Made by a program: the position numbers and the translations under genes. Of a DNA stretch of 64,000 nucleotides, positions 33,378 through 42,824 are shown piece by piece. Origin of the DNA: Verrucomicrobiota bacterium (GTDB lineage Bacteria > Verrucomicrobiota > Verrucomicrobiia > Limisphaerales > UBA9464); contig VHCG01000001.1 in assembly GCA_016871805.1 (NCBI GenBank), positions 1-64,000 of the forward strand, in the 5' to 3' direction. The stretch's first letter is position 1, and each line of letters starts with the position of its first letter. The notes beneath the pieces are model-generated. The model saw nothing but the letters and a program-made list of their open reading frames with translations, made no database searches and was not told the DNA's origin.

Positions 33378-35886
33378 TCAGGGCCTCGTCGAGATTCAGC
33401 ACCGTGCTGCACACGACCGTCCATGCCGCCAACGAGGCCGGATCCAGATCCGTGGGAATCCGGATCTCCCCGACCTCGACCAGCTCCCGGGCGCGTTGCG
33501 GCTCGGTCGCGAAGCGCTGTCGGTACCCGTGGAGGGATCCCAGCAGGCGTTCCTGCTCCGCGGCATCGGGGAGACGTCCCACCACCTCCCGGTAGAGCCA
33601 GCGGAGACGCTCGGGGTCGGTCTCGGCAGCCCCAGCCACCCGCGCGGCCAGGGCGCGGGCGGCCTCGACGTAGGTGATGTCGTTGAGGGTCAGCAGGGCG
33701 TGCAGAGGGACATTCGTTCGCGGGGTTCGGACCGTGCAGGTCTGACGGCTTGCGACATCGAAGAACAGGGTCGGTCCCACGATCCGGCGCCAGAACACGT
33801 AGAGGCTCCGACGGTAGAGCGACGCGCCATGGTCCTGCTCATAGCGTTTGGTCCCGAACGTCGCCTCCTCCCAGATCCCGGGCGGCTGGTAGGGCTTCAC
33901 CGGCGGACCGCCGATGTCCTCCACCAGCAGTCCGGCATGGAACAGGGCCGCGTCGCGGATCATCCACGACGGCATCCGAAGCCTTGGACCCCGGGCCAGG
34001 AGCCGGTTCTCCGGATCCCGTTCCCGGATCTCCGGAGGCGTGCGCGACGACTGACGGTAGGTGGCGCTGGTGACGATGAGCCGATGAAGGTGCTTGAGAT
34101 CCCAGCCGGAGTCGCGGAACTCGACCGCCAGCCAGTCGAGGAGCTCCGGGTGACTCGGCCGCTCGCCTTGGAGACCGAAATCCTCGGCGGTCTTTACGAG
34201 TCCAAGGCCGAAGAAGAGCTGCCAGGACCGGTTGACCGCCACCCGTGCAGTGAGGGGATGTCCGGGGGACAGGATCCATTGGGCGAGGCCCAGCCGGTTG
34301 GTCGGAGACCCGGCCGGGGAGGTCGAGAGCCCCTGCGGCACTGCGGCCCGAACCCGGGCTCCAGGCTGCTGGTAGTTGCCCCGAGCCAGCACGAAGGTGT
34401 CCCGGAACTTCTCCTGGTCCTCCATGACCATGACCCGGGGGATGGACCGGTTTAGTCCGTCCCGCTCGTCCCGGAGACGCTTCTGACGCTCCAGCGCTCC
34501 GGCGTACGGCGCATCGTTCGTCCTCCAGTGGGCGGCCAGCTGGTTGAGACGCCCCCCATCCCGCAGTTCGGGATCCTGCGCGAGCGCGTCCTGGATCTCC
34601 TTGGGCAGATCCCGGACGCCCGACGCCTCCACCACGGGCTTCCCGGCCGGCCGGGGGAACTTGACCGACTCGAGGGTCCGCACCGTTCCGGCGACCGCCT
34701 TCAGCTCGGTCTCGAGCCGCTGGCGTCGCTCCTTCTGGGTCTCGGAGGGCCATTCGAGGTTTGGACGTGCCTGCGGATCCCCACCGCCGCCATCGACCGC
34801 CGTGCGATCGAAGAAGGCGAGCAGACTGAAATAGTCCTGCTGGGTGAACGGATCGTATTTGTGGTCGTGACAGCGCGTGCAGTTGAAGGTGGCCCCAAGC
34901 CAGACGGTGGCGACGGTCTCGGTCTGGTCGAACAGGTAGTCGATCCGGTTCTCCTCCGGGATGCGTCCTCCTTCCCCGTTGATCATGTGGTTGCGGACGA
35001 ATCCAGTGGCGAGGCGCTGCTCGGGTGCCGGCGAAGGGAGGAGATCCCCCGCCAGCTGCCACGTGGTGAAGTCGTCGAAGGGGCGGTTGGCGTTGAACTC
35101 CCGGACCACCCAGTCGCGCCACGGCCACATGGTGCGTTCGCCATCGCCTTGGTAGCCATTGGAGTCGGCATACCGCGCCGCCTCGAGCCAGTCCCACGCC
35201 AGCCGTTCGCCATGGCGTGGCGAGGCGAGCAGGCGGTCCACCTGACGCTCGTAGGCTTCGGGTTGTGTGTCCTCGACGAACCTCCGGATCTCATCGGGCG
35301 TCGGGGGCAGCCCGGTCAGATCGAAGGAGAGCCGACGCAACAACGGTTCCCGCGAGGCCTCGGGCGCGGCCTCGAGACCCTCCCTCGCCAACAGGGTCCG
35401 CACGAAGGCGTCGATCGGGTTCGACACGCCCGGGACGGACGGCGGCGTGGGGCCCTGCGGGGGCTCGTAGGCCCAGTGGCGTCCCCAGGCCGCGCCCTCG
35501 GCGATCCAGCGGGTCAGGGTCGCAATCTGGTCCTGCGACACCGGACGGTGCGCCTCCGGTGGCGGCATGAGATCATCCGCATCCCCGGTGAGGAGCCGTC
35601 GGATCACCTCGCTCGCCTTCGGGTCGCCGGGGACGACAGCCACCTTGCCGCTCCTGCCCGGACCGATCGCCTCCTCAAGGACATCCAGCCGCAGGCCCCC
35701 TTTGCGGGCGGCCGCATCGGGCCCATGACAGGCAAAGCAGTGGTCCGAGAGGATGGGTAGGACGTCGCGGGAGAACCGCACCGGCTCGGCGGCCTGGGCG
35801 GATCCGAGCCCGAGGGCGAGTCCAAACAGGGCCCCGAGGGACTTCCATCGCGTGGCAGGATTCCAGGCCCGGAAGTCCGAGGTCAT
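33367..35886 (-). CDS. PSCyt1/DUF1549/DUF1553 exported cytochrome-like protein
   Basis: 839 residues from the ATG at 35886; the ORF track adds 74 unsupported residues. A signal peptide ('LGALFGLALGLGSAQA') precedes a planctomycete-type cytochrome c segment ('SDHCFACHGPDAAARKGGLRLD'). DUF1549 follows ('FVRTLLAREGLEAAPEASREPLLRRLSFDLTGLPPTPDE', 'YADSNGYQGDG') and carries a second CxxCH in 'FNCTRCHDHKYDPFTQ'. The C-terminal DUF1553 domain has 'HPLTARVAVNRSWQLFFGLGLV' and 'LHALLTLNDITYVEAARALA'. Likely periplasmic electron-transfer enzyme with two c-haems; substrate unknown. Middle gene of the Gfo/Idh-DUF1553-DUF1501 set. Confidence 0.93.
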   Translation of the reverse strand: MTSDFRAWNPATRWKSLGALFGLALGLGSAQAAEPVRFSRDVLPILSDHCFACHGPDAAARKGGLRLDVLEEAIGPGRSGKVAVVPGDPKASEVIRRLLTGDADDLMPPPEAHRPVSQDQIATLTRWIAEGAAWGRHWAYEPPQGPTPPSVPGVSNPIDAFVRTLLAREGLEAAPEASREPLLRRLSFDLTGLPPTPDEIRRFVEDTQPEAYERQVDRLLASPRHGERLAWDWLEAARYADSNGYQGDGERTMWPWRDWVVREFNANRPFDDFTTWQLAGDLLPSPAPEQRLATGFVRNHMINGEGGRIPEENRIDYLFDQTETVATVWLGATFNCTRCHDHKYDPFTQQDYFSLLAFFDRTAVDGGGGDPQARPNLEWPSETQKERRQRLETELKAVAGTVRTLESVKFPRPAGKPVVEASGVRDLPKEIQDALAQDPELRDGGRLNQLAAHWRTNDAPYAGALERQKRLRDERDGLNRSIPRVMVMEDQEKFRDTFVLARGNYQQPGARVRAAVPQGLSTSPAGSPTNRLGLAQWILSPGHPLTARVAVNRSWQLFFGLGLVKTAEDFGLQGERPSHPELLDWLAVEFRDSGWDLKHLHRLIVTSATYRQSSRTPPEIRERDPENRLLARGPRLRMPSWMIRDAALFHAGLLVEDIGGPPVKPYQPPGIWEEATFGTKRYEQDHGASLYRRSLYVFWRRIVGPTLFFDVASRQTCTVRTPRTNVPLHALLTLNDITYVEAARALAARVAGAAETDPERLRWLYREVVGRLPDAAEQERLLGSLHGYRQRFATEPQRARELVEVGEIRIPTDLDPASLAAWTVVCSTVLNLDEALNVE

Positions 35887-35899
35887 GACGACACTCCGC

Positions 35900-37246
35900 T
35901 CAGATCGCAGGCACGTTCCATCCCTCGCGATACGAGCGTCGGATCCAGGGGTTTGCGTCCGGCATGTGGGTGAACTGGAGCCGCTTCGCGTCCCAGTCCA
36001 GCGTGGCGTTGGGGAACCGCGTGGCGACGCCGCCCAGCAGGATGGATTCGGTAAGGGGTCCGGAATAGGAGAAGGGTGTCGAGGTCTTGGCCTCGCCCCG
36101 GACCGCATCGATGAACTGATGCCAGTGGTCGACGCCCTCCACCACAGGGAGCCCGTCGGTCACCACCTTGCCGCCCTTCAGGACGATGGGCATGGAGACG
36201 TGCGGGATGATCATGACGCCTTCGGTGCCGATGAGGATCGATCCCTGGTCGGGGAGATCCTTTCCGGCCAGCAGGGCCCGGATCTCGGCGGGCGGACGCT
36301 GGTTGCCGTCGTACCAGGTGATCGGGATCCGGCTGGGGATCGTGTACCGCGTGGCGGGGAAGACGTAGCGGATCAGGGCGTTGTTGGCCCAGGAATCGGC
36401 GTTGGGCGACGGCCCCTCGCTGCGCACCGAGACGGGTGCCGTGAGGGCGAGGGCGGCGAAGACGGGGTCGAGGATGTGGCAGCCCATGTCGCCGAAGGTG
36501 CCGGTGCCGAAGTCGAGACGACGGCGCCAGTTGGCCGGGTGGTACCAACCGTTGCCGATGAAGGGGCGGTAGCGGCAGACGCCGAGCCATAGGTCCCAGC
36601 TGAACCCGGCTGGCACCGGATCGATGCGGTTCGGCTTCGGCGACAGATCCCCCCAGTCCTTGCTGCTCCACGTGTGGACTTCATTGACCTTGCCGATCGC
36701 CCCGGCCTGCACCTGGGCCACCGCGGTGCGGTATTCCTTGGCCGAGTGGACCTGGATGCCCATCTGGGTCGGCACCTTCCGCGCCGCGGCCATGAGGGCC
36801 ATCTGACGGCTCTCGTAGACGTCGTGCGTCAGGGGTTTCTGTCCGTAGACGGCGATGCCACGGTCGAGGGCCGACAACCCCATCGGCGCGTGCATGTGGT
36901 CGGGGGTCGACACGCTGACCGAGTCGAGCTTCTCGCGGTCGAGCAGCACGCGGTAGTCCTCATAGACCCGGGCGTCGGGGAAGCGCTTGCGGAACTCGGC
37001 GGTGCGACCGGCATCGGCCTCGGCGACGGCGACCATGCGGACCTTGGGGTGCGAGGCGATGGACGTGAGATCGGCCCAGGCCATGCCCGAGGCACCGAAG
37101 CTGGCGTGGAGGACCTGTCCGGACGGCGGGTTCGCGAGAAGATCACGCGTGATGAACGGGGCGGCGAGGAGTCCGGAGGCGCCGGTCTTGAGGAACGAAC
37201 GCCGTGTGGAGGCGGAGACAGTGTTCACGGGTTGAGGACGTGTCAT
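35900..37246 (-). CDS. Tat-exported Gfo/Idh/MocA family oxidoreductase
   Basis: 448 residues from the ATG at 37246. The Tat signal 'STRRSFLKTGASGLLAAPF' is followed by the Rossmann NAD(P) domain ('FGASGMAWADLTSIASHPKVRMVAVAEAD', 'DSVSVSTPDHMHAPMGLSALDRG'). The EKP-like catalytic motif is here 'YGQKPLTHDVYESRQM'. The C-terminal substrate domain is complete ('WHQFIDAVRGEAKTSTPFSYSGPLTE'). Export by Tat fits folding with bound cofactor in the cytoplasm. Large families of such secreted dehydrogenase-like proteins occur in this phylum and act on carbohydrates. It leads the three-gene minus-strand unit and is 13 bases before the DUF1553 gene. Confidence 0.92.
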   Translation of the reverse strand: MTRPQPVNTVSASTRRSFLKTGASGLLAAPFITRDLLANPPSGQVLHASFGASGMAWADLTSIASHPKVRMVAVAEADAGRTAEFRKRFPDARVYEDYRVLLDREKLDSVSVSTPDHMHAPMGLSALDRGIAVYGQKPLTHDVYESRQMALMAAARKVPTQMGIQVHSAKEYRTAVAQVQAGAIGKVNEVHTWSSKDWGDLSPKPNRIDPVPAGFSWDLWLGVCRYRPFIGNGWYHPANWRRRLDFGTGTFGDMGCHILDPVFAALALTAPVSVRSEGPSPNADSWANNALIRYVFPATRYTIPSRIPITWYDGNQRPPAEIRALLAGKDLPDQGSILIGTEGVMIIPHVSMPIVLKGGKVVTDGLPVVEGVDHWHQFIDAVRGEAKTSTPFSYSGPLTESILLGGVATRFPNATLDWDAKRLQFTHMPDANPWIRRSYREGWNVPAI

Positions 37247-37357
37247 GGAAAGACGTGATGAAACCCATCCGTCCTCAGCGAGGCACGCGAAAAGAGCGGA
37301 GTGCAGCAGACCCATCCAATGGAGATGTGGACCGCAGTCGAACGGGAAGGGCCGACG

Positions 37358-37390
37358 GACGCGGAGACTCGGCACCGCGTGAATCCCTCG
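37358..37390. repeat. Possible remnant of the MITE-like terminal repeats
   Basis: In the 261-base divergent region, 'GACGCGGAGACTCGG' is followed directly by 'CACCGCGTGAATCCCTC'. These resemble a left and a right terminal repeat joined without any interior. The match is short, so this is tentative. The rest of 37247-37507 shows no gene and must hold the promoters of both flanking units. Confidence 0.35.
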
Positions 37391-37507
37391 CCTACCCCTC
37401 GCCGTATGGGCCGCGCTCTTTGCCCTGTAACCCATTCGTCACCTCTGGTGTCCTTGCTCCTGTCCTGCCCGGATGCGCCCCAACCGCGGCGCACCCCTCC
37501 ATCGGTC

Positions 37508-38194
37508 ATGAACAAGAACGAATCCCTACTGCAGTTCTTCTCCGCCCAGAGCGCCGAGATCCCCTACGGACTGTTCCTCATCAACTTCGTCCTCGCCGCC
37601 GTCCTCGCCCACCTGCTCGGACGCCTCTATGCCCGGTTCGGCCATTCGCTGTCGAACCGCGAGATGTTCGGCCGGAACTTCATGGTTCTGAGCATGACGA
37701 CGATGCTGATCATCACGATCGTGAAGTCGTCGCTGGCGCTGTCGCTGGGACTCGTGGGGGCGCTGTCGATCATCCGGTTCCGGACCGCCGTGAAGGAACC
37801 CGAGGAACTGGGCTATCTCTTCATCTGCATCGCGATCGGACTCGGGCTCGGCGCGCAGCAGACCGTCATCACGATCGTGGCGTTCGTGATCCTGTCGGCC
37901 CTGATCGCCCTCAACCGGATGGTCCGGGGACGCGAACCGGGACCGAGCCTGTACCTGACCCTGTCAGCGCCCCGGGACCGGAGTCCCGGTCTGGCCGCCT
38001 GGACGGCCGCGCTGCAGCGTCACACGAGGGACCTCCGGCTGCGGCGGTTCGATGAGACCGACTCCCACCAGGAGGCGTCGTACCAGGCCGCCTTCCCGGA
38101 CCTCAGGACGGTGGAGACCTGCCTGGAGGAGTTCCGGACCCGCCATGCCGACACGCGGGTGCGGCTGATGGACGACCGCGGCATCGGCACCTGA
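37508..38194 (+). CDS. DUF4956 family membrane protein
   Basis: 228 residues from the ATG at 37508; the ORF-track extension upstream is not convincing. There are four membrane segments in the first 150 residues ('GLFLINFVLAAVLAHLLG', 'MVLSMTTMLIITIVKSSLALSLGLVGALSIIRFRTAVKEPEELGYLF' region, 'TVITIVAFVILSALIAL'). The highly conserved 'SIIRFRTAVKEPEELGYLF' is the DUF4956 hallmark. The C-terminal 75 residues are cytoplasmic. Members are found beside VTC-domain and CotH-kinase genes, as here (7 and -4 base gaps follow). Function not established; a membrane platform for the VTC-like enzyme is a reasonable guess. Confidence 0.9.
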   Translation: MNKNESLLQFFSAQSAEIPYGLFLINFVLAAVLAHLLGRLYARFGHSLSNREMFGRNFMVLSMTTMLIITIVKSSLALSLGLVGALSIIRFRTAVKEPEELGYLFICIAIGLGLGAQQTVITIVAFVILSALIALNRMVRGREPGPSLYLTLSAPRDRSPGLAAWTAALQRHTRDLRLRRFDETDSHQEASYQAAFPDLRTVETCLEEFRTRHADTRVRLMDDRGIGT

Positions 38195-38201
38195 CGGCCC
38201 C

Positions 38202-38891
38202 ATGGCGGATGCCTCGGAGAACGGATTCCGCTTCGAGCGGAAGTATCACATCACCGACGTGCCGTTCGGTGAGGTGGAGCACTGGGTCCGCCAGAGCCCG
38301 GCGGGGTTCCGGGAGATCCATTCGACCCGGACCATCAACAACATCTATCTCGACACCCCGGGGCTCGATTCCTACTTCGAGAACGTCGGGGGTCTGGCCG
38401 AGCGCACCAAGCTCCGGATCCGCTGGTATGGGGCGCTGCTCGGCCCCATCGCCAAACCGGTGCTCGAGTTCAAGATCAAGCGCGGGATGGTCGGCACCAA
38501 GGACTCCCATCCGCTGGCCCCCTTTCGTCTGGAGCCCGGGTTCAGCATCGCCGACCTCGAGAAGGCCGTCCGCGACTCCGTCCTACCCCCGGATGTCCGG
38601 GCCGCCCTCGAGGACGTGGAGCCGGCGATGATCAACCGGTACCATCGGAAATATTTTCTGTCGGCCGATGGCACCTACCGCGTGACGCTCGACTGGGGAC
38701 TCGAGTTCTACCGGGTCGACCGGCATGACACCCGGTTCACCTGCCCGAACCGGCTTCCGGACAGCACCGTGATGGAGCTGAAGTATGCCGGTGAGGTCGC
38801 CGAGCTCGACGAGCGGATCACCAACTTCTTCCCGTTCCGGGTGACCCGGATGTCGAAATACGTCACCGGCATGGAGGCGGTGGAGGGATGA
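38202..38891 (+). CDS. VTC-domain protein (polyphosphate polymerase family)
   Basis: 229 residues, one VTC domain of the triphosphate tunnel superfamily. Tunnel-lining basic and acidic residues are visible: 'RFERKYHITD', 'NNIYLDTPGLDSYF', 'TKLRIRWYG', 'PVLEFKIKRGMVGTKD', 'PAMINRYHRKYFLS', 'STVMELKY'. In yeast Vtc4 this domain makes polyphosphate from ATP. The bacterial relatives that travel with DUF4956 and CotH genes are not biochemically settled. It starts 7 bases after DUF4956 and ends in a 4-base overlap with the CotH-like gene. Confidence 0.9.
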   Translation: MADASENGFRFERKYHITDVPFGEVEHWVRQSPAGFREIHSTRTINNIYLDTPGLDSYFENVGGLAERTKLRIRWYGALLGPIAKPVLEFKIKRGMVGTKDSHPLAPFRLEPGFSIADLEKAVRDSVLPPDVRAALEDVEPAMINRYHRKYFLSADGTYRVTLDWGLEFYRVDRHDTRFTCPNRLPDSTVMELKYAGEVAELDERITNFFPFRVTRMSKYVTGMEAVEG

Positions 38892-40870
38892 ACCCGTCCC
38901 GCAGGGCGGGGGCATCGGATCCCTTGGCGTGGATCTCCCCGGCCCAGTTCAGCTGGGGGCTGACGGCCCTGCTCGCCCTGCTCGTGACGGCATTCCACCA
39001 GGATCTGCTCCAATACAATCGGGAGCCCGAGGTGGTCCTGTCCGAGATCCTCGCCGTCAACCACTCGGCGCTCGACGACGCCGACGGCGACTTTCCGGGG
39101 TGGATCGAGCTCCAGAACCGGAGTGGTCGACCGGTCGACCTCGCCGGATGGCATCTGACCGATGATTTCCGCAATCCGACGCGGTGGACCTTCCCGTCGG
39201 TAACGCTCGACCCGGGCGCATTCCTCGTGGTGTTCGCCTCGGGCAAGGACCGGACGAACCGGGTGGAGGACCTTCATGCGAACTTCAGACTCGACCCGAA
39301 GGGGCGGTTCCTCGGGCTCGCACGCCCCGGGGGCGGTGTGTTCGAGGACGAATTCCAGCCGAAGTATCCGGCTCTCCCAGGCGACGTCTCCTTCGGCAGG
39401 CTCCAGAGCCGTGGGGACAGTCCGTTCCCGCTGCGTCGGCACGGACTGTTCGTCACGCCCAGTCCTGGGGAGACGAACCGGGGGGAAATGCTGGGCCAGG
39501 TGGCGGACACGCAGTTCAGCCATCCCCGAGGCATCCACGACCAGCCCTTCATGCTCACGATCGGATGTCGCACCCCGGGGAGCGAGATCCGGTACACCCT
39601 GGATGGGTCCCTGCCCCGACCGGACCGTGGCGTCGTCTACTCCGGGCCAATCGCAATCACGAACACCACGATCCTGAGAGCCGCCGCGTTCCGGGTCGGA
39701 TTCCGGCCCTCGAATGTCGACACGCTGACGTTCCTGTTCCCGGCAGGAGCACGACCGGTTCCGGAGACCTCGTCGCTGTCGGAGGAAACACGGATCCGGA
39801 CCCACCCACTCCCGCCGCGGACCACCCTGTCCTCAGTCCCCATCGTGTCCCTGGTGCTGGATCCCGCGGACCTCTGGGATCCGACCCGTGGACTGCAGGT
39901 GAACCCGCTGCAGACGGGGGATGCCTGGGAGAAGGCCGCATCGATGGAATGGATCGAATCGGGGTTCACCGGGAGTCGCACCGGGGACCGCGCCGCCTTC
40001 TGTGGCCTCTCGGTCCATGGATCCTCGGGAGGGAACTTCGGCCCCGACACCAAGCTCTCCTTCCGACTCGTGTTCCGAGACCTCCATGGGACTCCGGAGT
40101 GGTCCGGGCGTCTCTTTGGTCCCACGGGCGCCAAACACTTCAAGACCCTCCTGCTGGACGCGGGATCCCCGGTTGGGGAATCCATGGACACCCGACAGGC
40201 TGGACCTAACCTCATCCGGGGCGCCCTCACCCGGGAGACCTTCCGTGCCATGGGACAACCGGCACCGGATGGGCGATTCGTCCATGTCGTGCTGAACGGG
40301 AGCTATTGGGGCGTGTACGACCTGCAGGAACGGATCGACACCCGATTTCTTGCGGATCGGTTGGGCGGCAAGCCCTCGAACTACACGATGCGCAGTCCCA
40401 ACGGGGTGGCTTCCCGGGAGGACACGGCATGGCTCCGGATCCGCGAACTGTGCGGTCTGGGGATGTCCGATCCGGGACGCTATGCGGAGCTGGAATCCCT
40501 TGTGGACCTCGAGGCGTTTGCCGATTTCGTGGTACTCCGGACCCAGGATAGATCCCGGGGCGACTTCGACGCCCCGGGATGGATCGCAGTCCGGCGGGAG
40601 TCGCCGAGGGTGGGGGCCTATCTATTCCTGCCACAGGGTCGTCACCTCCGGAAAGGGGAAGACGAGGAGCGGACGCCGTTGGATACCCTCTCCCCGACAA
40701 CGCTGTATCGATTACTCCAGTCGCAGCCCCGATTCATGAGTCTCCTTGAAAAGAGACGGCGCATGCACGAGTCGCCGGGGGGAGCCCTCTCACCCGCGGC
40801 CATGGAGGCGCGGCGTTCGGAGCTGTTGGAGAGGGTCGAACCGGCCCTCGGGGCTGAGATGCTCCAGTGA
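38888..40870 (+). CDS. CotH-kinase-like protein with lamin-tail domain
   Basis: 660 residues. An N-terminal membrane anchor ('WGLTALLALLVTAF') is followed by a lamin-tail domain (about 48-160: 'VLSEILAVNHSALDDADGDFPGWIELQN'), a chitobiase-type C-terminal domain (about 215-280: 'GSEIRYTLDGSLPRP') and a CotH-like region (about 380-600: 'RETFRAMGQPAPDGRFVHVVLNGSYWGVYDLQERID'). Where typical CotH kinases have the paired Asn and WD catalytic segments, this protein reads 'GDFDAPGWIAVRRES' and 'GAYLFLPQG', so activity is doubtful. The C-terminus is also shorter than in most phylum relatives. Third gene of the DUF4956-VTC-CotH set. Confidence 0.82.
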   Translation: MNPSRRAGASDPLAWISPAQFSWGLTALLALLVTAFHQDLLQYNREPEVVLSEILAVNHSALDDADGDFPGWIELQNRSGRPVDLAGWHLTDDFRNPTRWTFPSVTLDPGAFLVVFASGKDRTNRVEDLHANFRLDPKGRFLGLARPGGGVFEDEFQPKYPALPGDVSFGRLQSRGDSPFPLRRHGLFVTPSPGETNRGEMLGQVADTQFSHPRGIHDQPFMLTIGCRTPGSEIRYTLDGSLPRPDRGVVYSGPIAITNTTILRAAAFRVGFRPSNVDTLTFLFPAGARPVPETSSLSEETRIRTHPLPPRTTLSSVPIVSLVLDPADLWDPTRGLQVNPLQTGDAWEKAASMEWIESGFTGSRTGDRAAFCGLSVHGSSGGNFGPDTKLSFRLVFRDLHGTPEWSGRLFGPTGAKHFKTLLLDAGSPVGESMDTRQAGPNLIRGALTRETFRAMGQPAPDGRFVHVVLNGSYWGVYDLQERIDTRFLADRLGGKPSNYTMRSPNGVASREDTAWLRIRELCGLGMSDPGRYAELESLVDLEAFADFVVLRTQDRSRGDFDAPGWIAVRRESPRVGAYLFLPQGRHLRKGEDEERTPLDTLSPTTLYRLLQSQPRFMSLLEKRRRMHESPGGALSPAAMEARRSELLERVEPALGAEMLQ

Positions 40871-40920
40871 GAGACGGGACGGAGGTAGATCCATCCCACT
40901 CCAGAGGCTCTGCGCCAGGT

Positions 40921-40970
40921 GTGCCGTGGGCGCTTCCGCGCCCAGTGCCGCAGGGCACTGCGGCACCCAC
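40921..40970 (+). repeat. Double-hairpin core without terminal repeats (copy E)
   Basis: First hairpin GGGCGC, loop TTCC, GCGCCC; second hairpin arms GTGCCGCAG and CTGCGGCAC around GGCA at 40945-40966. It lies between the convergent CotH-like and recN genes (gap 40871-41072). No terminal repeats are found beside it, showing that the double hairpin can stand alone. Confidence 0.8.
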
Positions 40971-41072
40971 CGGATCAGCACCACCGGCAGCACCACCGGG
41001 GTGGCCTCCACACCAGGCAGTGCGGCGTCCAGAAAGGATCAGCCCACTGAGGGCGCGGTGGGGCCAAAGGGA

Positions 41073-42734
41073 TCAGGATCCGAGCAGCTCCTCGGCATGC
41101 CGACGTGCGGCGGCGGTGGCTCCGCCCAGCATGCGGGCCACCTCCTCGATCCGATCGGTACGGCCCAGTCGGCTGACGAAGGACTCGGTTCGGCCATCCT
41201 GGACTTCCTTGGTGACACGATAGTGGACATGCCCCGCCGCGGCCACGGGGGCCAGGTGGGTGATGCACAGCACCTGGTGTTGTTCGGCGATCTGGCGGAG
41301 CTTCGCACCCACGCCTGAGGCCGTCTCGCCCCCCACGTTGGCGTCGACCTCGTCGAACACCAGCACCGGCACCTCGTCCTCCCGCGCCAGCACGGTCTTC
41401 AACGCCAGCATGACCCGCGCAAGCTCGCCGCTCGAGGCGATGGCGCGTAGTGGCCGGGCCGGCTCGCCCGGATTCGGGGCGAACAGGAACTCGCACTGGT
41501 CGAAGCCCGTGGGCGAAGGCGTCTCCGACCTCGAGAGCCCGACCTCAAGCTGGCTCTGCCGGAAACCCAGAGCGGCCAACTCCTTGCCCGCCGCTTTCGA
41601 CAGCTTGCCAACCAGCTTCCGTCGGGCGGCGGTCAGGTCGTCCCCCGCCTTCGCCAGTGCCACTTCAGCCCGCTGGAGTTCCGCATCCAGGCGGATCAAC
41701 TCGGCATCCCGTCCCTCGAGCTGCCCGAGACGGAGTCGCGCCTCGACACCGAAGGCGGCCACGTCGGCAAGGGTCTGGCCATACTTGCGCTTCAAGGACT
41801 GGAGCAGATTCAACCTCTCCTCCAGAAAGGCGAGCCGCTCGGCGTCGACATCGACCGAGTCGCCGTAACGGGACAGTGCAACCTGGAGTTCCTGGAGCAG
41901 CACCAACGCCTGGGCGTGGAGCGATGTGAGGGAGTCGACACCGGGATCCAGTCGCTGGAGATCCTGCAGCACCCGTCCCAGCGACCCGAACCGGGTCAGT
42001 ACGGCGTCGTCCTGCTCCGACAGGAGCTCCAAGGCACCTCGGGACAGCTCGATCAGGCGGGCCGCGTTGGCGGCACGGTGGTGTTCCGCCTCCAGCGCCT
42101 CGTCGTCGTCCGTGAGCCGGGCCGCCTCGATCTCGCGGACCTGGAACCGGAGCAGGTCGAGCTGGCGGGCATAGGCCTGCTCGTCCACCACGAGGGCACG
42201 TCGGGCCGCAAGAAGTTCCTCCCGTTGCCGGAAGGCCTTCTCGAACATCGATCGCGCGAGCCCCAAACCCCCGAAGGCATCGAGGACCGCAAGCTGGCGG
42301 GACGGTTTGAGGAGGGACTGATGGTCGTGGGGTCCGTGGAGGTCGACCAGATCGCCGGCCACCTCGGCGAGGGTGCCGAGACTGGTCGGGGAGCCATTGA
42401 CGAACTGTCGGTTGGTCCCGGTCGACGTGAAGGTCCGCTTCAGGATCAGCTGACCGCCCTCGCAGGGTTCGAGGCCGTGTCGGACCAGAAGCTCCGGGTC
42501 TGGCAGGGGCCTCTCCCGCTGGCCGACCTCGAACACCGCCTCGACGGTGCAGGCGTCGGCTCCCGACCGGATCAGGGTCCGGTCGGCCCGCTGTCCCAGG
42601 ACGAGACCGAGGGCTCCGAGGATAACGGATTTGCCGGCCCCGGTCTCCCCTGTCAGCACATTGAGGCCCGGAGCCAGCTCCAGGGTCAGGTCCGCCACGA
42701 GGGCGAGGTTACGGATGCGGAGGGTCGTCAGCAT
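41073..42734 (-). CDS. recN: DNA repair protein RecN
   Basis: 553 residues, an SMC-like ATPase used in double-strand break repair. The start is 'MLTTLRIRNLALVADLTLEL', with Walker A 'GETGAGKSVILGALG'. A long coiled-coil middle follows (about 150-380, rich in Ala, Leu and Arg heptads). The C-terminal half has the signature 'SSGELARVMLALKTVLA', Walker B 'VLVFDEVDANVGG' and the switch 'QVLCITHLAPVAA'. Length is normal. Cytoplasmic, nucleoid-associated. A minimal repeat copy (C) lies directly upstream. Confidence 0.97.
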   Translation of the reverse strand: MLTTLRIRNLALVADLTLELAPGLNVLTGETGAGKSVILGALGLVLGQRADRTLIRSGADACTVEAVFEVGQRERPLPDPELLVRHGLEPCEGGQLILKRTFTSTGTNRQFVNGSPTSLGTLAEVAGDLVDLHGPHDHQSLLKPSRQLAVLDAFGGLGLARSMFEKAFRQREELLAARRALVVDEQAYARQLDLLRFQVREIEAARLTDDDEALEAEHHRAANAARLIELSRGALELLSEQDDAVLTRFGSLGRVLQDLQRLDPGVDSLTSLHAQALVLLQELQVALSRYGDSVDVDAERLAFLEERLNLLQSLKRKYGQTLADVAAFGVEARLRLGQLEGRDAELIRLDAELQRAEVALAKAGDDLTAARRKLVGKLSKAAGKELAALGFRQSQLEVGLSRSETPSPTGFDQCEFLFAPNPGEPARPLRAIASSGELARVMLALKTVLAREDEVPVLVFDEVDANVGGETASGVGAKLRQIAEQHQVLCITHLAPVAAAGHVHYRVTKEVQDGRTESFVSRLGRTDRIEEVARMLGGATAAARRHAEELLGS

Positions 42735-42824
42735 TGGACGTCCCTTGTTTCGACCCGAACCGCCGGGTTGCCAACCGGAATTTCGGGAACCTGGCCCCGG
42801 TCACACGGACGGGGAGAACACGGA

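Noticed and set aside
31800-33677. 625-residue plus-strand ORF over the DUF1501 gene
   Set aside because: Shadow frame starting in the repeat element; the minus strand encodes a complete Tat-exported DUF1501 protein.
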